From: Ichthyophthirius multifiliis
Lineage: Eukaryota > Ciliophora > Oligohymenophorea > Hymenostomatida
Assembly (NCBI RefSeq): GCF_000220395.1
Contig: NW_004085952.1
Span: 1 to 64,000 of the forward strand
Direction: 5' to 3'
DNA: 64,000 nucleotides
Made by a program: the position numbers and the translations under genes. Positions 24,489 through 37,480 of this stretch are shown piece after piece; the stretch's first letter is position 1; each line of letters opens with the position of its first letter. The notes under the pieces are model-generated. The model was given only the letters and a program-made list of their open reading frames with translations. It did no database searches and was not told the origin of the DNA.

Positions 24489-26262
24489 TCAAACATTATT
24501 TTTACTATTTCTTAAAGAATCGTATTTACAATCAATATTTTATTCATTAAATTAAACTTCGAAATCATATTCAAGTTCTTCGACTTTTTAAAGCTTTTTA
24601 TGTTTATGTTTTTTATATCCATGTTTTCCTTTAATAACGAAATTATGCTTTCCTTCTTCACTTTTTAGTGTAGGTGTATAAAACAAAGGCTATAATCCTC
24701 CTTAAAAAGGTGATCCTATTAATAAATTTGCCTTCAATTAAACTTATCTAGGTGTCATCAAATTAGAATTACATTTTCTACTAGCAGGGGATAAAACTAA
24801 GGGTAAAATTTCTTATTTTATTTTATTTTAGAGCTCTTCGTCCACATTATCTAATTTTTCAAAAACTCCCCCAAAAAATAAATATAATAAACTAAATGCA
24901 ATAATAGCAACTCCAAAAACAGAAGCACTCCTTTAAAAGGTTAATAATTATGAAAGTGCACCTCCTAATAAAGGTCCAATAAATTCTCCTATAGCATAAC
25001 TAGTATTATATAAAGCGCTGGCAACATCTCCAATTATTTACTCATTTTTTATATCTTTACCTTATATCCTAAGTAAAATTTTATATAATTAGGGAAGAGC
25101 AGGAATGTATATAAATAAAGTTGCAACTCCAATAAAAACATTTGCTATACATGTTATATATAATTTTGAAGGAATTCCTAATAAAGGATCCGGCCCTAAA
25201 AAAATAAAAGATAATCCGGTAATAAAAGTTCCTATAAATAACAATAGAGAATAATTTTTTACATATTTAATCATATAAGTCCCTAAAGGTGATAAAATTA
25301 AATAAGTGACAGTTCCTACAGAAAATAATAATCCTACCCATAAATCATCTAAGCCATAGACTTTATTAAAATAAATACCCATAGTTGGATCTAAAAATAA
25401 TAAACCACAACTAGGTAATAAAATAAGAATATAATTAAAAATTAAATATCTATCTCTAAATATTTCTTTATATGAAATTTCTACATAATCTTTTATTTAT
25501 TCGTTTTCGCTATTTTAACTACTTCCACTTAAACTGCTTTATTATTCTTTTACAATTATTTCTTCTTATAAAGCTTCTTCATTTATATTTGGAACTAATT
25601 ACATTAATACAGGGGCCTTTTTTTATTTGTATTTATTTATATATATAATAAAATTATACTAAAATTGTACAAGCAATAGTAAAGAATATAAATGGAGTAA
25701 TAAAGCCTCCTAAGTAAATCAATAAAGATCCCAATAAAGGACCCATCATTAAACCTAATCCGCACATAGTTTCCATCCAGCCACATTTTTCTTCAAATGT
25801 ATCCTTATAAAATATTGGTATATATGAATATGCTGGCGTACTAAAAAATGCTTGGCCCTATATTGTAGATAAATTTAATAAGATAATTATTATTAATATA
25901 TATTTATAAAATACCATTCCTAATATAAATCTTGATATAAGAGTAATTGTTATAAAAATCCAATTAATTGTTATATATTTTATAAAAATAAATGCAGAAA
26001 GTCCAACAGCTGTTAAAATAATACCAAATATGGTATATTTTTTTCTTTTGCTACTTTCGGATAATTACTTACCTAAAATTAAAGAAAAAATGAAATTTCC
26101 TATAGGATGAACACTAAATATAAAGCCAATGACTGTTTCTTTTATCCCTTATTTCTCTGCTAATTATGGAAAAAATGGCGCTATAACGGAATTTGCAGCA
26201 TTTATAATAAATTGACCTAAATATAGTGCAAAATTAAGTATTTTTATTTTTGCATATTTTGT
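24489..26262 (-). CDS. Major facilitator superfamily transporter, copy 2
   Basis: This is a tandem paralogue of the gene at 22364-24204 with the same order of motifs: YLGQFIINAANSVIAPFFP, a GLGLMIGPLLG-type helix 5, MGIYFNKVYGLDDLWVGLLF, FITGLSFIFLGPDPLLG and a charged tail with FYTPTLKSEEGKHNFVIKGK that ends at TGA 24489-24491. The central block is nearly identical in the two copies while introns and tail differ. Both should be 12-helix membrane carriers. The frame opens upstream of KYAKIKILNFALYLGQF at about 26262, but I find no in-frame ATG there. Either a short first exon lies further right (up to about 26360), or the 5' end is damaged. Substrate unknown; the SLC18B1-like branch is a guess from helix 5. 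Confidence 0.8.
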
Positions 26263-26462
26263 TTTAAAAAAATAATATTTTTTTTATAAAATGAAAATAA
26301 ATTAAATAAAAAAATATATTTATTTTATATAATTTAAAGGTTAGTAAATATTTCCATAATTTATTAAATAAAATATATTAAAATAATATAATTTGTTTCA
26401 TTTCTTCAAAATAATATACATATTAAAAAAAAATATATAATAATTAATTAAATAAAAATTTT

Positions 26463-27465
26463 TCATTAACACTATAAAATATCATAGGCCCAATTCCATC
26501 CGAAATAATTGAGATGGTCTACCAGATTAATAGGAATTAATAGTCCATTTGAACAATTAATATCTTCACTTTCAATACATTAAAAATATTTTTAATTAAA
26601 ATATTTATAATAAACTTCATTTCCTATATGTTTGAATTTAAATGGATACCAATTGGGAGGTAAATGTGGCACAGGATCAGCATTATGGGTTATCCTAGCT
26701 CTATTAATAATATATTATTATTAGATTCTTTCGAACCATTCAACATAATTTTCATCTCCAACTCTTGGGGATCCAAAGTTATAGAAATAATCAATTGGTT
26801 TATTTTGGTTTAGTCTATAGATTATGGGCACTGCCAAATTACTCATAGCTCCCCCTAAAGAATGCCCGGTTATGAAAATCTTTTTAATAATAAATTATCT
26901 CAGAAAGAAAATAAAAAACATAATTATGTAATATAATATTTATGATAAAAAAAAATTAAATCTTTACTTTTGAGTTTGGGTATTTTTATTTTAAAAATAT
27001 AAAATTTTCAATTAATTAGGCTTTTATTACGTTAAAAGTTTACTCAAATCCTCGGTGAATTTCGCATTAATTATCGCATTCCTCATAAGTTATCTTAAAA
27101 ACATCTAAGTCTTCAATCCAGTTTTTTAACAACCAAGGAAGTGTTCCTCTGAAAGATAAAACGATGGCTTCTTTTTCTTACCAATAACCTATTAATCCTC
27201 TTGATTCCAATGTTTTATTTGTAAAAATAAATACATCTTGGAGTTTATATGGAAATTTATTACAGGCATTTGCACAATTCCAGTCTTATATTTTTTGCTT
27301 TTAGCAATATGATACTAAACTAAGGGCTGCCATATCTTTAGATATTTACTCATCGTAAAGAAACATTTGCGATTTTTAATAAGATAATGGTTGGTCTTAT
27401 ATCAAATAAATTATTGATATTATGAAAATTAATGAAAAAAATATAGTTAGGAAATAATTTATCAT
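26463..27465 (-). CDS. Secreted class-3 (fungal-type) triacylglycerol lipase
   Basis: ATG at 27465, TGA at 26463-26465, about 300 residues after one intron (about 26880-26970). The N-terminus MINYFLTIFFSLIFIISIIY is a signal peptide, so the enzyme is exported or sent to lysosome-like vacuoles. The alpha/beta-hydrolase core includes AIVLSFRGTLPWLLKNWIED (oxyanion strand and lid region), CEIHRGFEQTF, the nucleophile elbow ITGHSLGGAMSNLA (Ser in GHSLGG), FYNFGSPRVGDENYVEWF, RITHNADPVPHLPP (catalytic Asp) and LVDHLNYFG (catalytic His). All three catalytic residues are therefore present in the expected order. Such lipases are numerous in ciliates and digest lipids. The gene is upstream of, and in the same direction as, the transporters, but nothing shows co-transcription. 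Confidence 0.9.
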
Positions 27466-27826
27466 TTTTTAAGTTTTTATAATTTTTATGCTTAGCTTTT
27501 TTTGTTTTTTTATATATTTGTATATAAAATTAATATAAATAATATAAAATAATATGACGATTTAATAATACTATCTTTTTTATTATAATTTATTTTAATT
27601 ATTTTCTAAAAAATAAAAATATTAATGAAATGTATTTTTTAAATTATTTAACTTTTTTTTTTTTTTTTAAATATAAATTTATTAAATTTTATTTTTTATT
27701 ATTGTTATAGTAATAGGATAAATACATTTTTTTATATGATAAACACCTTATTTTATCAATATAACAAAAAATTGATAAAAAATAACATATATTTTAAAAA
27801 ATAATTAAAAAGAAAATAAAATAAAA
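27466..27826. promoter_or_regulatory. Intergenic region between divergent genes
   Basis: About 360 nt between the divergent lipase and palmitoyltransferase genes. A/T only, with long T runs; it must contain both promoters. No recognisable element. Confidence 0.5.
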
Positions 27827-29714
27827 ATGGATTTATTAATAGAAAATGATAGATAATGCTCTGAAATATTTGAATAAATTTAAAAAGAAGCATTAGAGAG
27901 CAATATATTAAGTATTTAATAGATATTATAATCTTTAAAAGAGAATATAGATATTACATAAGTTAAAGATAAAAAAAGCCAAAGTTTAATCCATAAAGCA
28001 ATAATTCATGATAAAATACATATATTTTACTACTTAATAGACTATGCTAAAAATAAGCTTTAGAAATCTCATCAAGAAATCAAATAATGGTTATAATATA
28101 AAACAACTGAAGGAAATACAGCACTTCATTATGCATCTTATACAGGGAATATTTAAATAATAGAAGCTTTGATAAAGGATTATAATTGCGATTTTAATAT
28201 ATAAAATAATGAAGGATAAAAACCTACACATTTAGCTGCTTAAGGAGATAAATCGATTTCTTTGTGTTTTTTAAATACTTTAGGATGTAATTTAAATGAT
28301 ATAGATTTTAAAGGAGGTACACCTTTACATTGGGCATGTTATTTAGGAAATGAAAATTGTGCAAATTATTTAATTTTTAATACAAAAGATATAAATTAAC
28401 CAGATAATGTAATTTAAATATATTTATAATAATTAAAAAAAAAAAAAAGGAAAATCTTACGCCTTTACATCTTGCAGTTATTTCTGGAAATGCAAGAATT
28501 GTTAAAAAATTACTTTTAAAAGGTGCAAATAGAAACTTAAAAAATACCCTTAATAAAACCCCAGCTTAAATTGCTAAAGAAAAAGAATATTTTAATATTG
28601 AATAAATGATTACTTAAACTGGTGGTATTTAAGAATATTGTAATATTAGATAGCCTTTTAAACCTTAATAAAAATAAAATAAATAAGCTTGTCTTTTACT
28701 CTTTCTTTTTATATCAAATTAAAGTTTATTTTATATATTTAATTTACCTTGCTTTTCTATTCAATATTTATACCTTTATGTTCCTTCTATTGCCTTTAAT
28801 TTTTTTGTTATTCTTTTTTTTATTTTATCTTGGAGAAAAAATCCTGGTTACTTTAAAAAAAATCGCATCATGACCTAAGGATAAAGAAAAAATAAAAATA
28901 TATAAAAAAATAATAAAACTAGAATTGAAGAATCAAAAAATTAATAAGAAAATAGTAGGTAAATTAAGTAAATTTTATAAAAAAATTATATGATTTTTTA
29001 ATTTTAAAAAAATAAAGTGAAATATATGAATAAAATGAATAATAATAAATATAAGCTTAATTATTAATGGAGGAACAAAAATAGCTTTAAAATTAAAATA
29101 ATATAAAAACTCCGGATGAAATTTTATTAGAATTGTTTAAAATTGAAAACGATTAAAGTAAAATATGTATTGATTGTCAAATACTTAAACCAAACAGGTC
29201 TAGACATTGTGAAATTTGCAAATAATGTGTAAAAGTATATGATCATCATTGCCCTTGGATAAATAATTGCGTTGGAGCTCATAATTTAGTTTTTTTTACT
29301 CTCTTTATTATTTTTTTGTGGTTTAATATAGTTTTTGTTATAGTATAAACTATATATCAATTTTAAGTACATTATAAATAATGTTTTTATTTTTAAAATT
29401 ATTTAAATATAATCGCAAGTAGTATAATTCTATTAATGTGCTCTATTTTTTTTTTCCCTCTATCAATTTTATGCTATGTATAATTAAGTAATTTACTTAT
29501 GAATATAACTACTTTTGAGAGATTTTCATTTAATATTGTCTAAGAAGAATAATATAAAGAATTCGAACCAACATTTTTATAAAGTAAATTAAATAATTAA
29601 ACTTAAATTGATGTTCAATAATATATTAAGGATAAAAAGAAAATTAAAGTTTATAATTGCTGGTTAATGTGTTATTTAAATAAAAAAAATCAATACTACT
29701 AAAATTAAAGTTGA
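27827..29714 (+). CDS. Ankyrin-repeat DHHC palmitoyltransferase (ZDHHC13/17, Akr1 type)
   Basis: ATG at 27827, TGA at 29712-29714, with introns including one at about 28409-28449 that ends in A14-G. The N-terminal third carries ankyrin repeats: [60 protein letters not shown] and [20 protein letters not shown]. Then come four or more hydrophobic segments ([32 protein letters not shown]) and the cysteine-rich domain [18 protein letters not shown] followed by [20 protein letters not shown], with an intact DHHC active site. The enzyme adds palmitate to cysteines of membrane proteins, probably at Golgi or plasma membrane, and the ankyrin part should recruit substrates. The order ankyrin, TM, DHHC-CRD, TM is exactly that of Akr1/HIP14. 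The C-terminal tail ends [16 protein letters not shown]. Confidence 0.9.
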
Positions 29715-30004
29715 TTAATAGAAAAATTTTATATTTAATTCAATTAAATAAATATATAATTTTTATTATTTTTTCAAAATATTAAATATTAATTTAATAT
29801 AAATTCATTAGTTTTTAATTTAAATATTTTATTATCATATATGAAATTTTATATACATTTGTTATAAAATAATTAGTAAAAAATAAAAACTATAAATATA
29901 TTATTTATTTTTATAATAATTATATTAAAATTTAAAAAAATTGTCTTTTTTATTTTAATAAAATATAAATATTTTAATTAAATATAATATGTATTTTGTA
30001 TTTT
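29715..30004. other. Convergent spacer
   Basis: Short A/T-rich gap between two genes that end towards each other. Nothing visible apart from expected 3' ends. Confidence 0.5.
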
Positions 30005-31612
30005 TCATTCTTTAATATTTAAATTTTCAAATTGATTATTTAAAGCTTCGGCTAGTTCTTATTTAGTTTTTAATATAGAGAGTTCAAGTTCTTATTCTCT
30101 AGATTGATATTTTTTACATTTTTCTACAAGAAGATTATAATTATTTTATAAATAATTAAATTCTAACCTTTCTTACTTTAATAATAATAAATAATTATAA
30201 TTTATTTATTATAATATTAAGTACTTAATGATTATCTTTTTATTGCTATAGTTTCTATAATTTTTATTTTAAATTATAGCACTAATTGCACTATTCATTA
30301 CTTTATACTTGTTAATTTATTTATATACTATATTATAAATTTTATTTTTCCATATTTTGAAATTATTAATAAAGAATACTGTATTTTTTTTCTTAATCTT
30401 ATATTCTTTTATCACAGATTTATTAATCAAATTTTATTTATTATTATAATTAAAGAATAATATTGTCTTTTGTTTCCAAATTTTATTATAATTAATTTTT
30501 TTCAGTTTTTAATTATTAGTTTTATAATACTAATTAATTTATTTAATCAATTAATTAATCCATATTTTAACTTTATTATATATTATGAAGATTATGTAAC
30601 TATTATTGTAGTTAAATAATCATTTCTTATTAATTGTCATTTTCTTATTATAATAATTATATTTGTTCTTAGAATTATTTCTTCTGATTTAATTAAGAAT
30701 CATTAGCCTAACACTATTAAATTTTAGAATAAGGTTATATAGGTCTATTTCTTTGAATTTCAATATCATTTTCAATCTATTAATTATAATTACCAAATTC
30801 AGAAGATCCTTATTAATATTCGAAAACAGATTGCTATTAAACATCTTCATCTTCTTCTTCTTTTATAGAATATACTTTATTAAGGCTATTATTTTTTTAA
30901 TGTTTTTCAAAGCTTTATATATTACTTGAATCTTAATTTTAATTATTATTAATTAAATAATTTATTTTTGATAGTTTTTTTGCAAGATCATCGTTTTTAA
31001 TTATATTAATTTATTAAAAAATCTCCTTTTTTTTAAAGAACTTTGCTAAATTTTCTTATTTTAATTTATTAATTACTCTTTTTATTAAAATTCTTTTCTG
31101 TTTTTTTAAATTTCTAAATAATGTTTAATTTTTTATTTTTCGTCACTTTTTTATCTTTAACTATGTTAATTTTTTAAACTTTTTATAGATTCTATTGATG
31201 AACTGACACTTTTTGTTTTTAAAGTTTAACTTTTTTATCTTGGTTAACTTTTATTAGTTTAATGATATTTTTACAATAATTATTTATTTTATTATTGCAA
31301 TTTTAAATTTGTTGGTTATTGATTTTTACTTGTTTTATTTATCTTAATTATATTTGACTTTTTTATGGCCTATTATGATTTATTTATCACTGTTACAAAT
31401 GAAGAAGAACTACACTATTCAGTACTTGAATCTTCAAAACTATAATGTTGATTTGTATTTCGATTTATTTCATCTTTATATTTATAATATTCTTATTCGT
31501 TTGAATTATGATTTTTTTGGTATGGAGAATACTCTTTATAATTAAATAAAAAATTGATTTAATAATATAAATTTGTTTTACATTCTATATTTTTTTGTTT
31601 TGTTTGATACAT
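30005..31612 (-). CDS. Gln/Asn-rich coiled-coil protein
   Basis: ATG at 31612 (MYQTKQKNIECKTNLYY), TGA at 30005-30007, roughly 510 residues. One intron at about 30177-30227 (GTACTTAATATT...TTAAAG) is in phase and joins two coiled-coil stretches. The N-terminal third is low complexity, rich in Ser, Lys and Gln (SPYQKNHNSNEQEYYKYKDE, later SVSSSIESIKSLKNQ). The rest is almost pure Gln/Asn/Lys/Glu coiled coil ending LKTKQELAEALNNQFENLNI. No catalytic or membrane segment is present. Proteins of this type in ciliates are often basal-body or cortical scaffold components, but I recognise no family and assign no function. TAA/TAG codons are unusually dense because of the glutamine content. Confidence 0.7.
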
Positions 31613-32216
31613 TTTATTTTTATTTTATCTTTCTTTATTTATTTATTTTAATATTTTTTAAAATAGCAATTTTATTTTTAAAAAATAAATATATTCTCAA
31701 TATTTTTACAAAATCATTTAAAAAAATAAAAAAGTTATTAATTTAAAATACATGTGTATTTATTTATTTTATAAAGTAAATGTATTTAAAAAATTTAATA
31801 ATATATAAAATAAAATTCGTTTTAAATTAAAAATTAGAATTTGTTTAAAATACTTTGTTAATTAAAATTATAATTTTTAATTTATATTTATTTTAAAAAT
31901 TAAATCAATATTAGATATAAATTTCATTATTTGGATTAACTATAAATATAATCAGTTAAAAAATAAAATAAAAATATGTATTTATAAATGTTTAATTATT
32001 TTATAGATGAATAAAACAGAATATAACAAGATTTGTTGATTAAATTATTAACTATTTTTTTATTTTTTTATAATAGAAATTCAATCTTTTTGTTAATATA
32101 TTTTTAATTAAATAGATATTAAATAATAATTATTATTTAATAGTTTAAATTTACTACTTTTCTAAAATATTTTTATAATAAATTATAAATTTTTTTATTT
32201 ATCATTTTTATTTAAT
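31613..32216. other. Gene-free AT-rich spacer
   Basis: About 600 nt of A/T-rich sequence lying 5' of the coiled-coil gene and 3' of the PUF gene. I see no coding frame. Confidence 0.5.
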
Positions 32217-33038
32217 TCAGTTTTTATTTAACTTTTTTATTTATTTTTGATTTTTTTGTATTTCGTAGAAATTTTAAAATTTTTAATTATTTCGCAAAAA
32301 GTTTTTAAATATCTATTGATATTTTTCAAGTAAACAATAATCAACATCAAACAGATTTAAAACTCTTTTAACTACAAATTTGCCAAATGGATCAAAAAAT
32401 AGTATATTCATATTATCCATGATTTTTTATATAAATCTAACTCTATCCTAAAATAAAATTATTTTTTTTTAAAAAAAAAAAATGCTAAAATCTTTAAAAT
32501 TTTAAATTACTTTTTTATTATAAGTTAAAATACATTCAACTATATTTGAAGAAACTTAACTTTAAGAGAGATTTACTAGTTAATCAAAAACATAATTATT
32601 AATAAAAACAGTTTCATTATTATTATAGAGCTTTGAATTATTATTTATTAATAGCTTATTTTAATATATATATATATATTTTTGTTACTTTTATAGCTTC
32701 TTATAATGCATAGTTTCCAAATTAATCTTCTACTATTAGTTATAAATTTGTTTATAAAAATTATAGGATTATTTATCTCTATTAATTTAAATCTTTAAAT
32801 TTTTTCATTAAAGACTTAATCTATTAACAATTTTATATATTTTAAATTCAAAATAAAGTTAAAATAAAAATTTACAATAATAACTCCCTATTTATTGGTA
32901 ACTATAGGAATAAAGTTATTCATTATTTAATCAAATATATCATATATATATTATATTTAAAATCCTAAAATAATTTTGTTAATTACATGAGAACTATGCA
33001 TATTCTTTTTTTTTTTTTTAAAATAAAATAATAAAACT

Positions 33039-33092
<54 letters not shown>

Positions 33093-35130
33093 CTAAAACC
33101 AAATTTATTAAATTCTATTCAATCATTTCTTTAATTAATTTTTATTCTCTTTCATATTCTTTTTTAATAGTTTCTATCAAAGATTACATTGTATGTGTTC
33201 CTTAAGCATCTTAACAAATTTCAGTAAAAATATTTTTTTCTTTTAGCTATTTTAATTTATTATTTTATATATATATATACAAGCTTATTAAAATTTTTTT
33301 ACTTATTATAAAATTTAGCATAATTAATTTATTGAACAAGTCTATATTAAGGTAGTTGAAAAATAGTTTCCATATTAATGCTTCATTAAATATCCAATTT
33401 AGTTTAAAACCTCATCAATTACTAATTATATTTCTTAATAATTTTAGTTTTACGCTGATTTTTTTATTAAATTTTATATAGCAATAGACCATTCTTTGTT
33501 TTTAGTAACTTTTTATGCTATTTGTCCTTTTATTTATAAATAATTTAATTATTCATATGGAGGAGTTGTTGCCCCCGTAGGGCTAATATCTCTTAAAGGA
33601 CTACAACATGGCGAAGAACCTTTTAAATAATTAATAGATAATAGAAGATACTTAATTTTATACCATATGAGGGAAGCGAAGGTGTAAAACAAGTCATATT
33701 TTATTAAAATTTTAAAAAATCAGGATTTTTAAGAAATTATTAGCGTACATTTTCAATTCTATATTTTTAATATTTATTTAATTGATAAAATTATATTTAT
33801 TTACGCTTTAAATGCCGTATCTATTAATTCTATTTCAATTTATAAAATTTGAAAGCATTTATTTCCTAAGCATTAATCAAACCATTTTTAAGGAAATTAA
33901 TATTCACATAAATTATTTAAATTTTGAATATTATTTTTTTATAAAATAGCTCCACTCATGATTATTTCTCCTAAATTTTCTTTTTTCTTTTAAATATTTA
34001 TGTTATTAATTTTATGGATATTTTAACAAAAAATATACCGCTATTAGTTAAATATATGTATTTTATTCTAGATGTTTTAAATTTACATAGAAGTCTATTT
34101 CAAGTTTATTTTTCTTTATAATAAAAAAATTATAATTAATTCATATAATTATATATATTTTGTAGATTTATTTTTACTTCTTCTATGTCTATTATTGTTG
34201 CTTTGACACTGAAACTATGAATAGGTACAATATATTTTTTAGGTTAGTACAGTAAATTTTGTGAAAAATTTAACTTTAAACAATCTGCATCATTCTTTAA
34301 TTAAGATAAAATTATTTTAAAAATTAATAAAATAATAGCAAATATGCGTATATAATTTTAAATTATTACGCATTTAAAAATATATATATTCATACTGAAT
34401 TCGGGCTTTAGTATAAATCTGATATTTAAGAAATATTAAAAATAGTTGCATTTGATATAGGATGTTATATTTCTAATAAAACTAAATGTGATCTTAACTA
34501 CTTGGGTGATGTAATTTTAATATTTTTATATAAATTAATATTCTCATTATAATTTTGGGGATTTCGATAAATAGTTTCAATAAAATCTTATTGCTTTTTT
34601 AATTTTATGCTGCTTTAATTATTATCATAACATTTTTAATGACATGGATATCTGTTTTCTTTCACGGCCTACATTTCTATAAGTTTAAATGGGGTTTATG
34701 ATACTGGAAATAAACAAAAAGGACATAATTATAATGTTGTTTATTATAATGTTTCTAATGAATGTTGTATATTTAGTTCATATTTATCAAATTCTTCAGT
34801 TTCTTCGTGGACTTTTTTAAATTCAAAGTAATTGTGGATAATATAATAATATATTATTAAATTATGTAAAAAAATATTTACATCCATCTAAAATAAAATG
34901 GTTTTAATTTGAATTTTCAACTTCACTAAAACTATCTTTACTATCTTGATAGTAAATATTTATTTATTTTAATCATTAATTTTAATAGCTTTTTTACTTT
35001 TAAATATTTTCTTTATTTCTTAAGGTATCTATTCTGAATTAGGATATGATGTAAAAACTGGAATTATAGGGCCTTTATAATTTAGGATAAATATTAATTT
35101 TTATTTTCATTTATTTTTACTTGTGTTCAT
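32217..35130 (-). CDS. Pumilio/PUF-family RNA-binding protein
   Basis: The best start is an ATG at 35130 with a very short first exon: MNT is spliced across an intron to SPIIPVFTSYPNSEQIP. The TGA is at 32217-32219. The gene has many introns, some only about 50 nt. PUF-repeat signatures are visible in the last third: CQDAQGTHTMQSLIETIKKE, NNYVFDQLVNLSQSQVSSNI followed by VECIL, and DRVRFIQKIMDNMNILFFDP then FGKFVVKRVLNLF. These match the aromatic/N-x-x-V-x-x-x-L and D-x-F-G-x-x-V-V-x-x-x-L patterns of Pumilio helices that each read one RNA base. The N-terminal part is poorly conserved and low in complexity. The protein should bind mRNA 3'UTRs and regulate translation or decay, in cytoplasm or nucleolus. 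The exact repeat count and the exon borders in the middle were not resolved. Confidence 0.75.
33046..33088. repeat. (TA)n microsatellite in the PUF gene
   Basis: About 21 TA dinucleotides in a row, in an apparent intron of the PUF gene. Confidence 0.85.
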
Positions 35131-35987
35131 TTTTTATTTTATTATATTTTTTATTTTTTTATTAAATTATTTTATGTTTAATATAATTATTTTTATATAA
35201 ATATATGACATTTTCAATATTAATTTTATTATATATTTATTTAAAGTATCCAGTTCAAAAAATTTTAATTGGTTAACATAAAAAACTAAGTTATTTATAA
35301 AAATAAATAAATTAATTTATCCTTTTTGTAGGTAAATTTTGTTATTATTTTTAATTTATTTTTTTAAGCAAATATAATAGAATAATAATAATATAAAGAT
35401 TAAAATTTAAAACATATTTTCTTTTCTTTACTTGTTGTTTAAATTATAAAAAAAGTAATTTTTTTTTTATAAAAGTGGTATGATAATTTCTCAATTTTTC
35501 TATTAAGTGATTTATTTTATTAAAGGCAATCTATAAAAAAATTGATAAATTTATAGAATATTTTTATAATAGTTAAAGAAAATAAAAAAATATTAGGTTA
35601 AATTAAAAGGATTTATTAAAAAATTGAAATTTCGAGATCTTAAAATTAAGATAATAGTTTAGTTGAGAATGTTTTTATAATTATTATTAAATAAAAGTAA
35701 TTTTTAATTTTTTTATAAATTATTAAGATATTTAGATTTTAATATTATTAGTAAGTATAAGCTATAAAACTAAATAGAAACAATTATATTTTAATATTAT
35801 AAAATATTATCTTATATTATCACGATTTCAAAACCAGTTTTTTATACATATATTATAATTTACTTTATTTTTTTATTTTTTTTATTTTTATAATATTTTT
35901 ATTTTAGTTTATATATTTTTTTAAAAGATAACTAAAAAAAAAGTCATATATAAAAAAACCCAAAAAAATAAAAAATAGCTTTATTAA
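35131..35987. promoter_or_regulatory. Intergenic region between divergent genes
   Basis: About 860 nt separating the divergent PUF and CCDC130-like genes. A/T-rich throughout; it should hold both promoters. No gene or motif seen. Confidence 0.5.
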
Positions 35988-37297
35988 ATGTCAAGTCTTA
36001 AAGCAGCAAGGGCAGATAATTATTATTATCCAAAAGATTGGGATCCTTCAAAAGTTAAAAAAATATCAAGGTTTTTTAAGTAAACAAAAAAAGGGAAGTT
36101 TAAATAAATTTCAAAAATCACATCCACTTGGTGACAGAGCGAAAAAAATAGATTAAGGAATTTTAGTAATAAGATATGAAACACCATTTCATGTTAAATG
36201 TGAGAAATGTCAAAATATGATAGCAAAAGGAGTTAGATTTAATGCTGAAAAAAGCAGAAGTAAAATAAATATATTAATTATTTAATAAAATTTATATTTT
36301 GAATTAAAATCAATTTTAAAAAATAAATTAATTTAATATCATTATTAATAATGTTCTTTAATCATAGTCGGAAAATATATGTCAACTACAATATGGCAGT
36401 TTGTTATGAATTGCCCTGCTTGTTCAAATAAAATAATGGTACATACTGATCCTGAAAATACAGACTACAAGTATGTTGAAGGAGCTAAAAGAATAGTAAT
36501 TATATTTTTTTATAAATAACTTAACAAAAAAAACTTAATAGTTTCCTTTTTTTTTAAGTTATTATATCTTTTATTTATTATATAAAATTTAAATACAAAA
36601 TACATTTAATTAATAGTTAAATACTGAAAAAGCAAAAGATGATGTAATTTTTATGAGAGACGAATAAGATCGGGTCAAATTATAAAATGATCCTTTTTAT
36701 AATTTAGAAAACAAAATAGAAGACTAAAATATACTTTTAAAAGAAAAGCCAAGAATAAATAATTTAATAGAAATTTAGAAAGTAAAAATAAAAAAATGTA
36801 ATTTAATATTCACTTTATAAGAGAACTATAAATGATTTTGATAATAATTTACTTATGAGAAAGAAATTTAAAATTTATAAAAAAGAATAAGAAAAAAAAG
36901 AAGAAGAAGAAAAAAAGCCTAAAAATTTCGGCATTTAATTATTAACTGTTAAAGACACAGATATTGTAATAATAATATAATAAAACTAAATATATATATA
37001 TATATATATTCAACTAAAAAAATATATATTTAAACTAAAAATATATATACTTTTATTAATAGTAAAAAGCTCAAAATATAAATTTTATAAAACCAAATAT
37101 TTGTGATATTAATAGGCTTGAAAAAAGAAGAAATATTGTTAGAGAAAACTTATTTCATAATTAAAAATAAGAAGAATATAATTAAGTAATAAAAAATTAG
37201 ATAAATTACCTAGGTCTATGTAAATACAAATAAAAATTAATTGAAATTAGAAGTGAAAAATAAACTTAATTTTAATTTAATAACTAAAAAATAATGA
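35988..37297 (+). CDS. CCDC130/Cwc16-family splicing factor (YJU2-related)
   Basis: ATG at 35988. The N-terminus SLKAARADNYYYPKDWDPSK is followed by KYQGFLSKQKKGSLNKFQK, SHPLGDRAKKIDQGILVIRY, CEKCQNMIAKGVRFNAEKSR, then after an intron VGKYMSTTIWQFVMNCPACS and VHTDPENTDYKYVEGAKR. This is the Cwc16/CCDC130/CCDC94 domain with its two C-x-x-C pairs, a small zinc-binding fold of spliceosome-associated proteins. It should act in the nucleus in pre-mRNA splicing. The frame needs one base fewer in the A7 run at 36057-36063. At least four introns follow (about 36252-36368, 36500-36617, 36781-36820, 36968-37066). The C-terminal part is Lys/Glu-rich. The stop is uncertain: TGA 37295-37297 fits only with one more one-base adjustment nearby, otherwise the frame would run into the next gene. 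Confidence 0.8.
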
Positions 37298-37480
37298 ATA
37301 TAATAAATTATAAAAATATTTATATAATAATTTTTTTTTTAATTCAAAAAAAAAATTTAATAACAATATTATTTATTTTTTATTAATAATAAAATAATTA
37401 TAAATATTTGTTTTAATCTAAAATATTATGCTTTTTAATTTTTTTCTAAAATTAATATTTTATATTTTATTTAATCATCA

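Noticed and set aside
23029-25382. Two separate small proteins starting MGIYFNKVYG
   Set aside because: These are internal exons of two long MFS transporters, not independent genes.
28622-28873. Plus-strand open frame under the standard code with hydrophobic sequence
   Set aside because: It is a shadow of the membrane segment of the ankyrin-DHHC palmitoyltransferase, which reads in another frame with TAA/TAG as Gln.
26463-29714. Operon of lipase, transporters and palmitoyltransferase
   Set aside because: The genes have separate promoters, short introns and mixed orientation, as expected for independent eukaryotic genes.
31354-31545. Small plus-strand protein
   Set aside because: It overlaps, antisense, the N-terminal region of the Gln-rich coiled-coil gene, which has better codon use and a clear start.
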